NCBI RefSeq assembly: GCF_002902945.1 | Contig: NZ_CP026102.1 | Span: 1,798,001-1,862,000 of the forward strand | Source of the DNA: Paraburkholderia caribensis | GTDB lineage: Bacteria > Pseudomonadota > Gammaproteobacteria > Burkholderiales > Burkholderiaceae | Length of the DNA: 64,000 nt | Direction of reading: 5' to 3' | Shown here: positions 44,070-52,898 of the stretch, in pieces | How the letters are laid out: every line of letters starts with the position of its first letter | How positions within the stretch are numbered: the first letter of the stretch is position 1 | Translations under genes and position numbers: made by a program | Notes under the pieces: model-generated | The model's database searches: none | The model's input: only the letters and a program-made list of their open reading frames with translations | Told to the model about the DNA's origin: nothing

Positions 44070-45023
44070 TTATCGGTCGATGTTCGGTCGCTCCAGCCAT
44101 GCTTCGATAGGTTCCTTCCCCGCGCGGTTATAGCGAACTCTCACCCAATCCGGCTTCTGTTCGCCAATAATGACAACGCGATCGCCGCGGATGAGATAGC
44201 CGCGACGGTTGCTTCCTACTGAAGGCCGCTCGTAGAGCCATGCTCGGTCGACCTGCACCGTCGATACCCTCAACGCATCAGCATCGGCTGGCATAGCTCT
44301 GGTGGAGGCGGGCGTCGAGTGGTTCCCGGCAGAGGATGCGTCGCCCAGCGCGGCCTGTATTTGCGCGTAATACCGTGCGTTTGCTGCGCTCGGCGGATCA
44401 CATGCTCGAAGATTGTCCAGACCCAACGCGACGCGCAAGAATGGCTTGATATTCGTTGCTTTGGCCTGGCTGAATTGAGTCCATACGGCTCGCGCCGTCG
44501 GCTTTTCCAGCGCTTTCATCGATTGCGAGTCCGTTTTGCCTGAGTCGAGCTGGCTGCGCCATCTCGTCTCTTTGTCATCCCATGCGCCACCGCAAACAAC
44601 GCCAGAATAGTCACGCGCGACACACTCAGTCACGGTGTCCAGGATCGGACAGAATTCACGACTTACCACAGTAGGCTTACCATCTTCGGTTTCCGTCACT
44701 CCGTTACGCGTGAGATCGAGTACGACATAGCGTCCATCGTGCGAGCGCGCTCTCGCGCCAACCGTCGAAAAGATGACGCCGCCCTGAGAAATGAGCGCTT
44801 CGTCCGGGACAATCGCAAGTGCGGTACCGTCTGGGCGCGTGATGGTGAGACGCGTCCAACCAGGCCCGAACGTGCGGCTCAGTTCCGGCGATACGGGTGC
44901 GGAATAAACCAGTTGCGCGTGATTGGGGAAATCGATCTCCCGCTGGTTATCCTGCGCACACCATGCCTGTTGGGAAACCAGAAAAGCTGAAAACAGCAAA
45001 GTGATTCGTGCTGGGTGGCTCAT
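44070..45023 (-). CDS. Secreted protein with C-terminal SH3-like domain, paralogue B
   Basis: About 317 residues starting at MSHPARITLLFSAFLVSQQA with signal cleavage after WCA. The middle contains REFCPILDTVTECVARDYSG and ACDPPSAANARYYAQIQAAL, matching paralogue A. The SH3-like C-terminus has RAWLYERPSVGSNRRGYLIR and WVRVRYNRAGKEPIEAWL. The upstream open frame to 45164 is less likely. It is divergent in sequence from paralogue A but has the same layout. SH3-like domains often bind peptidoglycan peptides, which would fit protection against a peptidoglycan-cleaving effector. Confidence 0.7.
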   Translation of the reverse strand: MSHPARITLLFSAFLVSQQAWCAQDNQREIDFPNHAQLVYSAPVSPELSRTFGPGWTRLTITRPDGTALAIVPDEALISQGGVIFSTVGARARSHDGRYVVLDLTRNGVTETEDGKPTVVSREFCPILDTVTECVARDYSGVVCGGAWDDKETRWRSQLDSGKTDSQSMKALEKPTARAVWTQFSQAKATNIKPFLRVALGLDNLRACDPPSAANARYYAQIQAALGDASSAGNHSTPASTRAMPADADALRVSTVQVDRAWLYERPSVGSNRRGYLIRGDRVVIIGEQKPDWVRVRYNRAGKEPIEAWLERPNIDR

Positions 45024-45164
45024 ATCTGATAGCGCACATCGTACAGCGCGTGCCGATCGCCAGTTGATCCGATTCGGACGATCGAAGCAGACGCCTGCAG
45101 GAAGCATCGAAACGGTCCACATGACTGTAGGACCCGCTGCCGCTACTTCGTGCAGAAACATCAT

Positions 45165-45665
45165 TCAGTGAATATCAACCTTCGACACAGGTACTTCATT
45201 GACTCCATCGAAAATTTTGTTCGAAAAACTCTTGTATCCCGAAGCCGTACATTCCTGATCAAATATTACTTTTCCATTCTTCGATACGTAGACCTCGCCT
45301 GGCGAAACAGACGAAACGACATACGTGTAAGCTCCTTTCGAGAATTTCAAATGCAGCCCACGAATACTACCTTCAGAGACGTCGGTAATCTTGACTGTGC
45401 TTGCGGGAGGAACATTCTGACCAGGAAATGCGAAAGCATTGTCCTTGGTACCGTATCGATATTGCACGTAGCCCCGATTAGGGGCAGTGTTGTCCTTTGC
45501 GCATACGGAGACAGTCTTTTGATTTTCTAGCGGACAACTGAAATAAATCTCTTCCCCGTCGTTGCAAAGTGTCTGTTCATTCTGAGAAGTCTGATCCTGC
45601 CCATTCGCCACGTCATATTTAACGAGCGAGAGCAGAATAATCGTTAGAATTCGTGCTATCCACAT
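45165..45665 (-). CDS. Candidate immunity protein, secreted
   Basis: About 166 residues starting at an ATG that overlaps the effector stop by one base (TAATG) with GGAGGA just upstream, so translation is coupled. The signal peptide is WIARILTIILLSLVKYDVAN. The mature part begins with LCNDGEEIYFSCPLENQKTV, SVCAKDN and GYVQYRYGTKDNAFAFPGQN, a Cys-containing pattern seen in small Burkholderia periplasmic proteins next to lytic effectors. Periplasmic location and coupling to a peptidoglycan hydrolase gene support an immunity role. Sequence motifs alone do not prove it. Confidence 0.7.
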   Translation of the reverse strand: MWIARILTIILLSLVKYDVANGQDQTSQNEQTLCNDGEEIYFSCPLENQKTVSVCAKDNTAPNRGYVQYRYGTKDNAFAFPGQNVPPASTVKITDVSEGSIRGLHLKFSKGAYTYVVSSVSPGEVYVSKNGKVIFDQECTASGYKSFSNKIFDGVNEVPVSKVDIH

Positions 45666-48377
45666 TACTTCAGTCCTCCCCAATTGCGAATCGACGCGAA
45701 ATTATTTCGCCGATCCACGATGTCGTTCATATTCTCCGGATTGATCGGGTGACCAGGCTGATGCTTGAAAAGTCCGGGATTGATCGCTCGCGTGATGTTA
45801 TCGACATCGTCTTCGGCTGCGCCATGATCGGCCGTTTCGTACATTCTGTTATTGATCCAATACGCCGCGGCCGATCTCACGGCGTATTTGACCTCGCCGA
45901 CCAGCGCGTAATCTACCAGAAAGTTCAGATTGGCCTCGCCGGCCCAGCCACTTGAATTCTGTCGGTGCCATTCGGTAAACAATCGATATTGAGTTTGACC
46001 CGTAATCTGGATCAAGCCTCTGCCTCGGTACTTCCACCCGTCACCGCTTGCGATGTCTCCATTACCATTTCTGCGCTCATATGCGCGGTTCGCAATTGCT
46101 TGCTCATCGGCGGGATGCTCAGCCGTACGTCCGTACAAATCAGCCTCGTCAGGATGTGCCTGGAAATAGCTAAATTTCAGTTCCAACCGTCAGGCGGATA
46201 ATTAAGGCTTTCACCATCGTGAACAGCCAACGACGGTCCTGCCTCACGTCGAATTTGTGCGAAGAAGTGCTCGCGTCTGAGTGGCTTGTCGAGTTTAAAC
46301 AAATCGATATTCGTATTCAATTCCGTCATAGCTGCTTGCAGCGTCGCAACACTTGCACTCGGGAAAATGTGCTGCATCATCGCGAGCGTAAACTGGAAGT
46401 CGGTACGGCGGAAATTCCCCACGAGACCAAGAGGATGAAAATGATAAACGTTAGAGCTCGTTGGCCATCCACTCACACCGCTGATCCCACTCCAAAATCG
46501 CAGCACATCAATCCGCGTCTTCTCCGCTTGCCACACAGGCAGCCCTGCATGCATATGCGAATCGAGCGCATCCCACTTGCTCATCTCCCCGCCCCATTCA
46601 CTCTCGTATCGCACGATCAGATGATCGATCCGATCTGCGAGCCACGGTTTGCCGAGCGCCGTCTGTAGTTCGTGTGCGGTGATCTTGCCATCGCGCTGCC
46701 CCTGAGCGTCGATCGCGTCTTCAAGCTTGCGAATGGTTTCGTCGGAGCGCGCATTCGCGAATGAGCCCTCGAATTGCGCGATCTCGTCCGGCGTGCCGCT
46801 GTCTGCGATATAGAGCGCGCGTGCAAACATGTCGGAAACCGACGCTTGCAGATTCAGGACATCGAATCCCGGCCAGTCCCAGGGACTTTTCAGCTCAACG
46901 AGAGGATGCCCGTGATCGCAAACCCAGCCATTGACTTCGGCATTGTTCCCGTCGGCGATGCTCACTGCGTACCACCTCTTGTTCTCAGCCTCAACACAAC
47001 TTTGCGCCGATGCGGTGCTCACCACGCGTGTCCAGGCTGCCGCCGCGCCGCCCGCCGCCCGCCGCCCGCCGCCCGCCGCTTGCAGGGTCAAGGGAAACTG
47101 GCTCCACGCCGGGCGATCTTCATTGCCGTGCGGATCCGCGCGCGCAATCCAGAGCGCCTGATTGTTGAGCGGCTGCCCGCTCGGGTTTACCTGCAAGACC
47201 TTCCGCCACGCACCGCTGGCTGGCGAGCCCGGGGCGTCCTTGACGGATGCTCCGTGCGGGATCGATGAACTGGGAGAAGACGGCTGCACCAGCTTCGCGC
47301 CTTTCGAATCAGCAAGAGATTGCGCGATTTCGGATCGAGTTGCTGCGCCCGTGCGCGGCTGCGCGAAACGAAAGCGTTGATGTCGTCGCCCGTGAAGACC
47401 TCGACATGAAGCAGCGGTCGTTCACCCTGCTTGGGCGGCAAGCTATGATGCGCCCGCGCTTCCACGAGCCGCTGATACTCACCAATAAGCGCAACCGTCT
47501 CGCCTGCGGCGATAGCGTGAGGCTTCGGCAGGACATGGATCTGATCCACCGCAGACGGTTGGCTTTGCTTGTCCAGCTCGCCCAGGAAAACCCATCCTGT
47601 CGCGGCATCTGCTGGCAGGGCTGCGCCTTCCCGATACGATTGAACCGTACCCGACACAAAACCCCCGATCTTGCCCCATGCGCCGTGTTTCTGGCCGACC
47701 TTGATCTTCGTATCGCGAGCAAGCCAGCCTGTCACAGCACTACCGGCCGTATGCGACGCCCGAACGCGCAGGCCGGGCTGGTTGTGATCCTCGGAACCAG
47801 CGACGTTCTTGCGAGGATCGTTTGCCTTGTTGCCCACCGTATAAATGTCTGTCGCGCCATAGTAGGCGCGTAGAGCCTTCGCCGCACCGTAACCATCGAG
47901 CGGCAGCGTATGCATATAAAGGCTGAAGAACGTCAAAACGTCTTCGGCAGGTGTGCTTGTGTTCTGCGTCGGTGCACCGTTCGCCGTATTCGCCGGCTGC
48001 GCCGAAGGCGTGGACGGCGCGGGAGGCTTTGGCAACACGAGCCGATGCCGCACCAGCGTGAACCCGCTCGAGTATCCAGCCCTGGATCCGTCAGGATAGG
48101 CGAGCTCCTGCAGCTTCGAATTGAGGCGACATGCGACGACTTCACCGTCCGCAATACACTTGACGCCGGCATCCTGATCGAACTTGCCAGCTGTGCCTTT
48201 TCCGAAATGGATGCCACCGTGCCAGAGCCCGTTTGCACCGATTGGATAGAAGCCATCCTCCGATGCACTGAGGGCGCTCAGATAATCTTCGGGAGCGGGC
48301 TGCGCACCGGGGTTCTTCAATGAGAACGGATACGCCCAATTCTCGACTTGCGACGGCTTGTCCTGTTGCTGCGCCAC
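45665..48377 (-). pseudogene. T6SS peptidoglycan-hydrolase effector (M23-like plus GH19), two frameshifts
   Basis: Three consecutive frames read as one protein of about 900 residues. Part 1 (48377 to about 47300) has an M23/LytM-like core (GLWHGGIHFGKGTAGKFDQD, ADGEVVA, and LLHVEVF near its end) and SH3-like segments. Part 2 (47289-46189) continues GAKLVQPSSPSSSIPHGASV and contains a peptidoglycan-binding-like region. It ends in FFAQIRREAGPSLAVHDGES, the start of a GH19 lysozyme/chitinase domain with the likely catalytic Glu. Part 3 (46186-45665) supplies FSYFQAHPDEADLYGRT and GDGWKYRGRGLIQITGQTQY. One missing base near 47300-47301 and another near 46186-46187 explain both breaks. It lies behind a VgrG tail and ahead of an immunity candidate. 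If the indels are real, the GH19 activity is lost. Confidence 0.82.
47049..47080. repeat. Heptanucleotide tandem repeat inside the effector gene
   Basis: CCGCCCG is repeated four times exactly (47049-47076) and followed by a partial copy (CCGC). It encodes an Ala/Gly-rich segment of the effector (AAGGGRRAAGG). Because 7 is not a multiple of 3, gain or loss of one unit changes the reading frame. Confidence 0.85.
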
Positions 48378-48424
48378 TAGCTATCCTTTATTCAGTTCGT
48401 TTTTTACGGGACGCCCCATCGTCG

Positions 48425-48940
48425 TCACCCCGAAAAGTCTACTGACCGTTTCGGCTCGCTGTCAGTCCACGACGGGAACTTCTCGTCAAGCCGAACGGGC
48501 CCATTGAAGCCATGCTGAGCCCCCTTCACATCGATCGCGCCGGGTGAGTGAATCTCGATGTTGCCGTCTTTCAGCCGGATGTATGCGCCACCCGAAGTCA
48601 GCAGAATTTCCTGTTTCGCCACGCCTTCAATCGTCTGTGTCGCCGAGATGAGTTTGACGGACTTTTGCGCAGTCAATTCGATGTTGTCGTCGTGCGCCTG
48701 AATCTCGACCTTGCCTTTGCCCGCGAACAGCTTCATGCCCGCGTTTTGCGCGAAGAGACTGAGCTTTTGCGCGACGCTCGCTATCAGCGACTTGCCCGTT
48801 GCCACATGAACACTTTGTGTAGAGTTCATCAATTGATGTCGTAGTTTGACAATCAATTTTTGTCGCTTTTGACGGGTTGCACGGTCTGCTTTCTCACCGT
48901 TTCGCTCCACGTCCAACCAATACGTGTCGCCTCGGCACAC
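48425..48940 (-). pseudogene. vgrG: VgrG C-terminal fragment
   Basis: The frame encodes the beta-helical C-terminal region of a VgrG spike protein (DUF2345-type repeats). Recognisable stretches are SVHVATGKSLIASVAQKLSL, LFAGKGKVEIQAHDDNIELT and GAYIRLKDGNIEIHSPGAID. VgrG proteins normally exceed 600 residues, with gp27/gp5-like N-terminal domains that are missing here. Homology appears to start near 48845; the residues before that are basic filler. The IS6 element lies about 140 bases further up, so an IS6-linked deletion probably removed the N-terminus. It would have carried the effector encoded downstream. Confidence 0.82.
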
Positions 48941-49076
48941 AAATATTTAAAACTTTTGTGATCTATCCCTGTTTGACGCTGCGCCTTTGACTGGGACTCA
49001 TTTTCTCTGGTGGCGCAAATAACCTCTGAAACGACACGAGCGCCGGTCTAGACCAGAAACTGAGAGGAATCCCAAG

Positions 49077-49905
49077 GGCGCTGTCACGTTGACGGGGCGA
49101 CGGCGTAAAAACTTCTGAGGACATGTGTTTGCTCAGACGGCGGACGGAATCTGGGCGAGTTCGGTGAAACGATGCCACGCGTCAAAGCGTTGAGCGAGCT
49201 GTTTGCGGTAGAAAGACGCGCGCAGCAAATGACGCTTGAGCGCGAAGTGCTGCCGGATCGGTCCGAAGCTCGAAAGAAGCGCCTGGGTGCGCTTTGGGTC
49301 GCGAAATCCGCGCAAGCGCCGCTCACGTTCACGCGTAGGTTGATGGCTATTTTCGGCCCGATTGTTCACGCGGGCCGCAGCCTTGACGAACACGTGCTTG
49401 ACGTTTGCCAGCTCGGGGATCCGGGACTTCGCGGCCGGATAACTGCGCAGCTGGTCAGTGACGATCCTGCGCGGCACCAGGCAAGACCGAAGGATGCGCT
49501 TGAAGAATCGTTCGGCTGCGGTCGTGTCGCGCCGCTTTTGCAGCAGGATATCGAGTTCGGCGCCGTGCTCGTCGGCGGCTCGCCACAGCACATAATGTTC
49601 ACCGCGCAGCATCACAAACGATTCATCGAGATGCCAGGTACTGCCCGGTTTGCGCCGAGCAGCCTTGACGCGATGCGCGAACCCTGTGCCAAATTTATCG
49701 CACTAGCGGCGCACGGTTCCGTAACTCACCACGATCCCGCGCTCGAACAGCAACTCTTCAATGTCGCGCAAGCTCAACTGAAACCGAAAGTACCAGCGAA
49801 CGGCACAACTGATCACCACCGCCGGAAAGCGATGACCATGATAGAGCGATCTAGATTTATTCATCTCCAGATTCTACGCGACCACCTCGGCAACGTGACA
49901 AAGCC
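49077..49905 (-). mobile_element. IS6-family insertion sequence, copy 2
   Basis: 829 bp bounded by inverted repeats GGCGCTGTCACGTTG (49077-49091) and CAACGTGACAAAGCC (49891-49905), 13 of 15 matching. It encodes one transposase reading right to left. Flanking 8-mers (ATCCCAAG and CGCGCTGC) differ, so no target duplication remains. It is related to, but not identical with, copy 1 at 13696-14527. Confidence 0.85.
49133..49864 (-). pseudogene. IS6-family transposase with an in-frame amber codon
   Basis: The frame starts at ATG 49864 (MNKSRSLYHGHRFPAVVISC) and has the same 243-codon length as copy 1. Codon 54 is TAG (49703-49705) in the context TVRR*CDKFG, where copy 1 reads TVRCWCDKFG, so a Trp TGG-to-TAG change is the likely cause. 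Downstream, the catalytic residues are intact (STWHLDESFVMLRGE, IVTDQLRSYPAA, NNRAENSHQP). It is inactive unless the amber codon is suppressed or bypassed. Confidence 0.9.
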
Positions 49906-49977
49906 CGCGCTGCTCCTTGCCATAGTGGAAAGTCAAACCCGAACACGTGTGCATCCAACTTGATTGCATGTATGCCG

Positions 49978-50787
49978 TCAACAAATTGTGAACACGTTGT
50001 TATGACCAACTCCTCCCAAAAAGCGCAGCTCGGAACAAGCTAATTCATGAACAACGCGTGACGGTCCGGGATGCCCGGCAAATGAGAATTTCGCTGGACG
50101 GTAGTCGGTATACAAGCTTGAGTCGTCCATTACCAGCAGACCGTTGTGAGCGAGCGCATCCCGGCAGACCTTATAGTCAGCCAATGCAACTTCATAATCG
50201 TGGTTGCCATCCACATAGATCACATTCCACGCTCTGGAACGGATGTGCTCGGTCGCAATCGTGTCCGTTGACAAAGCCTTAATAAAATTCGGATCAGGTA
50301 ATCCGAAAGACCGATTAGAGGCAATCGCGTCGTCGAGATAATCAATGTTCTTACGATACTTACTCACGGTATCCGCGGCTGAAGAGAACGGTGAGATACC
50401 ATGGACCTCGCATGGGAATGCGCACAACTTCGCGATCAGGCCCATGAGGGAGGTGATCTGTCCGCGATATACGCCGATCTCAAGAGCACGCTGTGGCTGA
50501 TAATCGCGCAAGAGAAGCCACCACATTGCATGGAAGGCATCCTCTCCAAATCCGCGCCGTCGCTGGCTGAAATAGGACCGGTGGTGACGAATCTCTGCAG
50601 GCGCGATATTCCACAGATAATGATGCATATATGCATAAAGGGCATTCCGATCCGGGTACTTATTGACCGCCTGCTCGAAGGATAAATCTTCTGCAAGTGA
50701 CTCGCGGTAATGCGCAAATGACTTGCGCTGCAAAGTTGCCTGAAAGCGGGAAATTCGAGCAGAGACCGCACCAGTTACAGAAACCAT
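49978..50787 (-). CDS. Class I SAM-dependent methyltransferase-like protein
   Basis: A 269-residue protein of the Methyltransf_24/cephalosporin-hydroxylase-like group. The SAM-binding motif is RALEIGVYRGQITSLMGLIA near residue 97, and the acidic strand is NVIYVDGNHDYEVALADYKV, with the DGNHDYE block typical of this group. The helical N-terminus contains FEQAVNKYPDRNALYAYMHH. GGGAG lies before the ATG. Such proteins modify sugars or small molecules in surface-polysaccharide or natural-product pathways, but no partner genes are nearby. Confidence 0.8.
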   Translation of the reverse strand: MVSVTGAVSARISRFQATLQRKSFAHYRESLAEDLSFEQAVNKYPDRNALYAYMHHYLWNIAPAEIRHHRSYFSQRRRGFGEDAFHAMWWLLLRDYQPQRALEIGVYRGQITSLMGLIAKLCAFPCEVHGISPFSSAADTVSKYRKNIDYLDDAIASNRSFGLPDPNFIKALSTDTIATEHIRSRAWNVIYVDGNHDYEVALADYKVCRDALAHNGLLVMDDSSLYTDYRPAKFSFAGHPGPSRVVHELACSELRFLGGVGHNNVFTIC

Positions 50788-52148
50788 TTCATCTCCCGAA
50801 ACAAGGTCGACAAGAACACCATGATTACTGCGCGTGAATTAGCTCATGCTTGATGTGAAACGCCCGCACGGAAGACACCCAGATCGGACGCCCCCGCATG
50901 TGCATTTTCACATTGCACGTAAGGAAACGGACTACGATCGAATTTTCCCCGTAGCGTTTGACCTGCTCGCTTGAACGCTCGATTATCTTTCGAACAACTT
51001 TCTCTTCACAATGTTGTCGCCCGATAGACAATCGGTGCTGTCTGCTTCAGACTCCCTGATAGACAGGGTCCAGCAATGCGCGAAAATCCACGCAGGCAAT
51101 TCCGACGTCGCGTGCTCTTAGCGCCTTCAGCCTACCACCGCCATGCACGACTCATGAGTCGTTCGACACAATGGCGCATGGCAGCTCATTAGATACGATT
51201 CCAGAACTTGCGAGAGGCTTTCTGATTATCCGTATCGTCAGTCTAGTCATCGTTTGGCACTGCGGGATTGCTACGAACAAAAAAGCGATAGTTTTCTCAA
51301 TTTGACTCGATATTGATGTATCTTTTTTACAGCAAATAAGATGTGTAGCGCATTCAAACCTCTGATGTTTAAGCCGATCAAGGTCGGCCCCGCTAGAGCA
51401 CGTCGTAGGTCCGCGAAAACCGAAATGCGCAGCCACGCTATCCCTCTGGCGAGCGGATTATTGGGCCGTATCCAATATCCCCCAACTGTTATATGACGGT
51501 TGCTCGACAGACTGCACTACGACCTGGTCGAGTGGCGGGAACAAGCTGAATCTCTGCCCTACGACTACCCCGGAACGGAAAGACTCGGTCAGCGCGTGTG
51601 GGGGAGTATCGATCTGTCCCATGGCATTGACTTCGCCACGCCATTCGCATGTCTGCTGATATGGGTCACCAACTTAGACGATCTGTGCATGCGGCGGCCG
51701 GCCCAGAAGCCACATCATCACGCCGTCGCTGTCCTGTGCCTCGTCAAAAAGGATGAAGTCGGATTCGTGCGCGGATACCCTTGCGCCCATACTTTCAGAT
51801 AGACGTCGGGAATAATGGCGCTGCGGTCACCCGGGACCGTGCTCTCACACCACAGACGCGCGACATATGGACTCGGCTTCGTCCCCTTCGTACGTCGACG
51901 ATACTTGCGTGGGCCATTGACTTCAGTGGATTCCGTCACTGTGACTATCATTCTTTTGTGGACAGTCACATTCATGACCCGGCGAAAGCATGGCGTGCCC
52001 ATCGTCGGGTGTCTATACGGTCACAGTCGGACACTTACCCGTTCTCCTTTTCATCATTGGGCGCAGAACTGTACAGCACACCGTCACGACCGCAATCGCT
52101 TCTGTTACGAGTTGCGCAACCTGCGTCAATCCGGTTCCCTGTCTGGTA
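50788..52148. other. 1.36-kb region with no recognisable gene
   Basis: Open frames up to 150 codons occur on both strands (for example at 51815-52270 and 51718-52002), but none has a domain, a signal peptide or a usable ribosome-binding site. They overlap one another. The composition is less GC-biased than true genes here. It may be decayed sequence between the methyltransferase and the TPM remnants. Confidence 0.4.
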
Positions 52149-52526
52149 TCACAATACCGCTGGCTTGCTTGGTAACTTGCTTCGCCGGTCCTGCCTGGCG
52201 GGCACGTGAGCATGCATGCCTCGATCTGCAACGATTTCGACGTCACGGTCGGCAAGCAGGAGATAGATGAGTACGCCATTGCTGTGCTCGGTGTCCCACA
52301 CCCGCAGTTGTGAAAAGACGTCGATCGCCCGCTCTCTTGCAGACATGCTGGTCAACAACGCCTCGATTGGAAGCGCTCCCTCGACCACGAATCGAACCTG
52401 CCCGATATGGGCCTGATGACTTGCCTGAACCGCTTTCTCGATTGCGCGTAGCGTGCGCGGAGGGAAGGCAACCTTTACGTTCCACCGCGTGAGGAGCAGG
52501 TGTCTCACTATCCGTTTGATTCCCAT
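52149..52526 (-). pseudogene. TPM-domain protein, 3'-truncated
   Basis: About 125 codons starting MGIKRIVRHLLLTRWNVKVA, then FPPRTLRAIEKAVQASHQAH, IGQVRFVVEGALPIEALL and SARERAIDVFSQLRVWDTEH. These are strongly typical of the short TPM (YgcG/Psb32-like) proteins encoded after lemA in beta-proteobacteria. The core continues LIYLLLADRDVEIVADRGMH, but the expected C-terminal helices are replaced by unrelated basic residues. The 3' end is thus lost to an indel or deletion. Confidence 0.7.
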
Positions 52527-52528
52527 GG

Positions 52529-52879
52529 CTACCACCTGCCCGAGGCCCCACCGCCGCCAAAGCCACCGCCGCCGCCGCGAAACGTCGTGCGGCTGGACCC
52601 ATTACCAGACACGCGCTGCGCATCGCCAATGACGTGCGGAGTTGCGGCGACGAATCCATCGCTTAACCATTTCGGTCGGAAGCGGCTGTAATCGACGTAC
52701 ATGCTCATTGGAGAATACGTTGTAGCTGAAAAAAAGATCGCGTCAGCATCGTACTCGTCAGCAAAACGCCACTTACTAAGGATCGCGTTGTCGTTTTGGG
52801 GTCCGGTTTCAACCATATGGTCACGCACGTTCCGCGATCGAGGCTGCTTCGAATATTCATCGGGCAACACCCTCCGCAA
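52529..52879 (-). pseudogene. Fragment with Gly-rich tail, possible first TPM/LemA-cluster protein
   Basis: The frame ends TTFRGGGGGFGGGGASGRW, the tail typical of the membrane-anchored TPM protein encoded just upstream of the short TPM gene. The preceding part (SMYVDYSRFRPKWLSDGFVA) does not look like the TPM core, so either the domain is degenerate or this is another protein with a similar tail. It lies between the DUF2252 gene and the truncated short TPM gene on the same strand. Confidence 0.4.
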
Positions 52880-52898
52880 TCAGAGTCTGCCGTTGGGT

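Noticed and set aside
51718..52270. Overlapping frames on both strands in the 1.36-kb empty region
   Set aside because: They overlap one another, lack domains and starts, and look like chance frames.
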